Part shown: one piece after another, positions 62,374 through 64,000 of the stretch
Layout of the letters: each line of letters opens with the position of its first letter
Numbering within the stretch: the first letter of the stretch is position 1
NCBI GenBank assembly: GCA_944380885.1
Contig: CALWIZ010000005.1
Coordinates: forward strand, 1 to 64,000
Direction: 5' to 3'
Source: an uncultured Clostridia bacterium
GTDB lineage: Bacteria; Bacillota; Clostridia; Oscillospirales; Acutalibacteraceae
DNA length: 64,000 bases
The notes under the pieces: model-generated
Seen by the model: the letters and a program-made list of their open reading frames with translations, nothing else
Database searches by the model: none
Told to the model about the DNA's origin: nothing
Translations under genes and position numbers: made by a program

Positions 62374-63798
62374 ATGAAACTTAAAAATCTTATAGAATGC
62401 GGCGGAAAAATAGGCGAAACCGAAATAACGGGAATAACCTGCGATTCAAGACAGATAAAGCCGGGATACGCTTTTGTTTGTATAAAAGGAACAAAGTCTG
62501 ACGGTCACGATTACGCGGCGTCGGCGGTGGAATCTGGAGCCGCGGCAATTATATGTGAACGAGACCTCGGAATAAGCTGTCAGGTAATAACGGAAAATAC
62601 CCACGCGGCATACGCGGACATGTGCGCGGCGTGGTTCGGCAATCCCGCCGACAGTTTAAGACTGTTCGGCGTTACCGGCACAAACGGCAAAACCTCGGTC
62701 ACATATATGCTTAAGAAAATATTTGAAAAGGCGGGCTATAAGGTAGGACTTATAGGCACGATACAGAATATGATAGGCGACGAGGTTATAGCGGCGCACA
62801 ATACTACACCGAACGCTTACGAGCTTAATTCGCTTTTTGCGCTTATGAAAGCCAAGGGCTGCGCCGTTGTTATAATGGAAGTATCTTCCCACGCGCTTGA
62901 CCAGCTTCGTGTATACAGGCTTAATTTTGAAGTGGCAATGTTTACGAATCTTACGCAGGATCATCTTGATTACCATATTACAATGGAGAATTATCTTGCG
63001 GCTAAGAAAAAGCTGTTCAGAATGTGCAGGACCGCCGTTATAAACAGCGATGACAGCTACGCTCAAAAACTGATGGAGGGACTTGACTGTAAAATAGTCA
63101 CATATTCTACCGGTAATGATTCGACATACAGCGCCAAGGGCATAAATTACCGTCCTGCGAGCGTAGAATACGAATTTGTAAGCGATACCGAGATATGCCA
63201 TATTAAAGTTGCTACCGGAGGAAAATTTACGGTTTACAATTCACTGTGCGCGGCAGTGTGCGCGGTTGAGGCGGGAATACCTGTAAAGATTGCCGCGGAG
63301 GCACTTTCTGAGCTTAACGGCGTAAAGGGAAGAGCGGAAAATGTTCCGACCGGCAGGGATTTTACAATTATAATAGACTACGCGCATACTCCGGACGGTC
63401 TTAAAAATATACTTTCCACCTTTCGTGAGTGCAAAAAGAACCGTCTTATTGTTGTGTTCGGCTGCGGTGGCGACAGGGATAAAACAAAGCGCCCTATAAT
63501 GGGAAGTATAGCGGAGCATTTTGCCGATTACGTTATAGTGACAAGCGATAATCCGCGCACCGAAGACCCAGGAGCTATAATTAAGGATATACTTTCCGGA
63601 ATGAAAAATTCCGCTGTTCCCGTAAAGGTTATAGAAAACAGAACAGAAGCTATAAAATTTGCTGTTTCAATTGCCGAAAAAGATGATATAATAGTACTTG
63701 CCGGAAAAGGGCATGAAACATATCAGATACTCGGCACGGGAACGATTCATCTTGATGAGCGTGAAATTGTTGCGGAGGCGCTTAAAGAGCTTAAATAA
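62374..63798 (+). CDS. murE: UDP-MurNAc-tripeptide synthetase (meso-DAP-adding MurE)
   Basis: Adds the third amino acid to UDP-MurNAc-L-Ala-D-Glu. The 474-residue Mur ligase has the ATP loop GVTGTNGKTSV, and the DNPRTEDP motif near 400 whose Arg recognises meso-diaminopimelate, so this is the DAP-type rather than the Lys-type enzyme. It links with the DapF-like domain fused to CarB as possible source of its substrate. AGGGAGA precedes the ATG. Confidence 0.96.
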   Translation: MKLKNLIECGGKIGETEITGITCDSRQIKPGYAFVCIKGTKSDGHDYAASAVESGAAAIICERDLGISCQVITENTHAAYADMCAAWFGNPADSLRLFGVTGTNGKTSVTYMLKKIFEKAGYKVGLIGTIQNMIGDEVIAAHNTTPNAYELNSLFALMKAKGCAVVIMEVSSHALDQLRVYRLNFEVAMFTNLTQDHLDYHITMENYLAAKKKLFRMCRTAVINSDDSYAQKLMEGLDCKIVTYSTGNDSTYSAKGINYRPASVEYEFVSDTEICHIKVATGGKFTVYNSLCAAVCAVEAGIPVKIAAEALSELNGVKGRAENVPTGRDFTIIIDYAHTPDGLKNILSTFRECKKNRLIVVFGCGGDRDKTKRPIMGSIAEHFADYVIVTSDNPRTEDPGAIIKDILSGMKNSAVPVKVIENRTEAIKFAVSIAEKDDIIVLAGKGHETYQILGTGTIHLDEREIVAEALKELK

Positions 63799-63835
63799 TC
63801 GGTAAAACGCTCCCTGCCGGAAAAGGAGAGAAAAA

Positions 63836-64000
63836 ATGAAAGATCTTACACCTGTTATAGCCGCGGCGGTCGCGTTCGCGGTGACCGCGGCACTCGGATA
63901 TATTGTTATTCCGTATTTAAAACGGCTGAAATTCGGGCAGACTATACTTGACATAGGTCCGAAATGGCATAAGGATAAGCAGGGAACACCTACTATGGGC
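63836..64000 (+). CDS. mraY: Phospho-N-acetylmuramoyl-pentapeptide-transferase (partial)
   Basis: The first 55 codons of MraY are present before the window ends. They encode a first transmembrane helix and the conserved GPKWHKDKQGTPTMG, which marks the family (lipid I synthesis at the inner membrane). AAAAGGAGAG precedes the ATG. It directly follows murE, without murF between them. Confidence 0.93.
   Translation, partial: MKDLTPVIAAAVAFAVTAALGYIVIPYLKRLKFGQTILDIGPKWHKDKQGTPTMG

Overview
The window reads like chromosomal DNA of an anaerobic, low-to-moderate GC Gram-positive bacterium, most likely a gut-type member of the Clostridia (Ruminococcaceae/Oscillospiraceae-like). Supporting signs are strong GGAGG-type ribosome sites, ideal sigma-A promoters, frequent ATA and AGA/AGG codons, pyruvate formate-lyase and D-lactate dehydrogenase, UPF0210/ACT and DUF1846 genes, a BlaI/BlaR-type pair, and a dcw cluster whose MurE carries the DNPR motif of meso-DAP-adding enzymes. 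The assignment is by gene content and style only. No tRNA, rRNA, CRISPR array, prophage or insertion sequence was recognised.

Layout. 1-1.25 kb: a hairpin-rich non-coding stretch and a probably decayed ORF. 1.4-3.4 kb: uvrB. 3.4-6.2 kb: a three-gene minus-strand operon (small protein, cyclophilin-like lipoprotein, alpha/beta hydrolase) divergent from a LysR gene, with a LysR-type box between them. 6.4-11.6 kb: the livKHMGF branched-chain amino acid importer (minus), preceded by a promoter, small ORF and two terminators that look like a leader attenuator. 11.8-24.8 kb: a complete arginine operon argG-H-C-J-B-D-F-carA-carB behind two ARG boxes; carB is fused in frame to a diaminopimelate epimerase domain. 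24.9-27.0 kb: aroK, UPF0210, ACT protein (minus). 27.1-30.8 kb: a hydrolase remnant lacking its catalytic core, then pflB-pflA.

30.9-32.4 kb: a MATE exporter behind an attenuating RNA that is probably a guanidine-IV (mepA) riboswitch. 32.4-38.6 kb: a self-contained locus of a winged-helix regulator, two ABC exporters with zinc-ribbon N-terminal extensions, and a DUF1854 protein between them. 38.8-40.2 kb: ferredoxin-like protein and Crp/Fnr regulator, divergent. 40.3-42.3 kb: ECF sigma factor with an RsgI-like anti-sigma carrying three PepSY domains. 42.5-46.7 kb: comEC (without its metallo-hydrolase domain), holA, ribonuclease M5-like Toprim protein, WYL regulator.

46.7-57.8 kb: DUF1846, PocR/AraC regulator divergent from a NahK-like sugar kinase, ruvX, histidine phosphatase, D-lactate dehydrogenase (probable CTG start), EIIC-type permease, nth, pyridoxal kinase, tcdA, and a BlaI/BlaR1-like pair with two perfect operators. 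58.1-64.0 kb: the dcw cluster mraZ-rsmH-ftsL-PBP-murE-mraY (mraY is cut by the window edge).

The genes are mostly housekeeping. The least ordinary items are the CarB-DapF fusion with an altered epimerase active site, the ABC-DUF1854-ABC locus with a palindromic operator, the liv leader, the MATE leader RNA, and the structured region at the left end.
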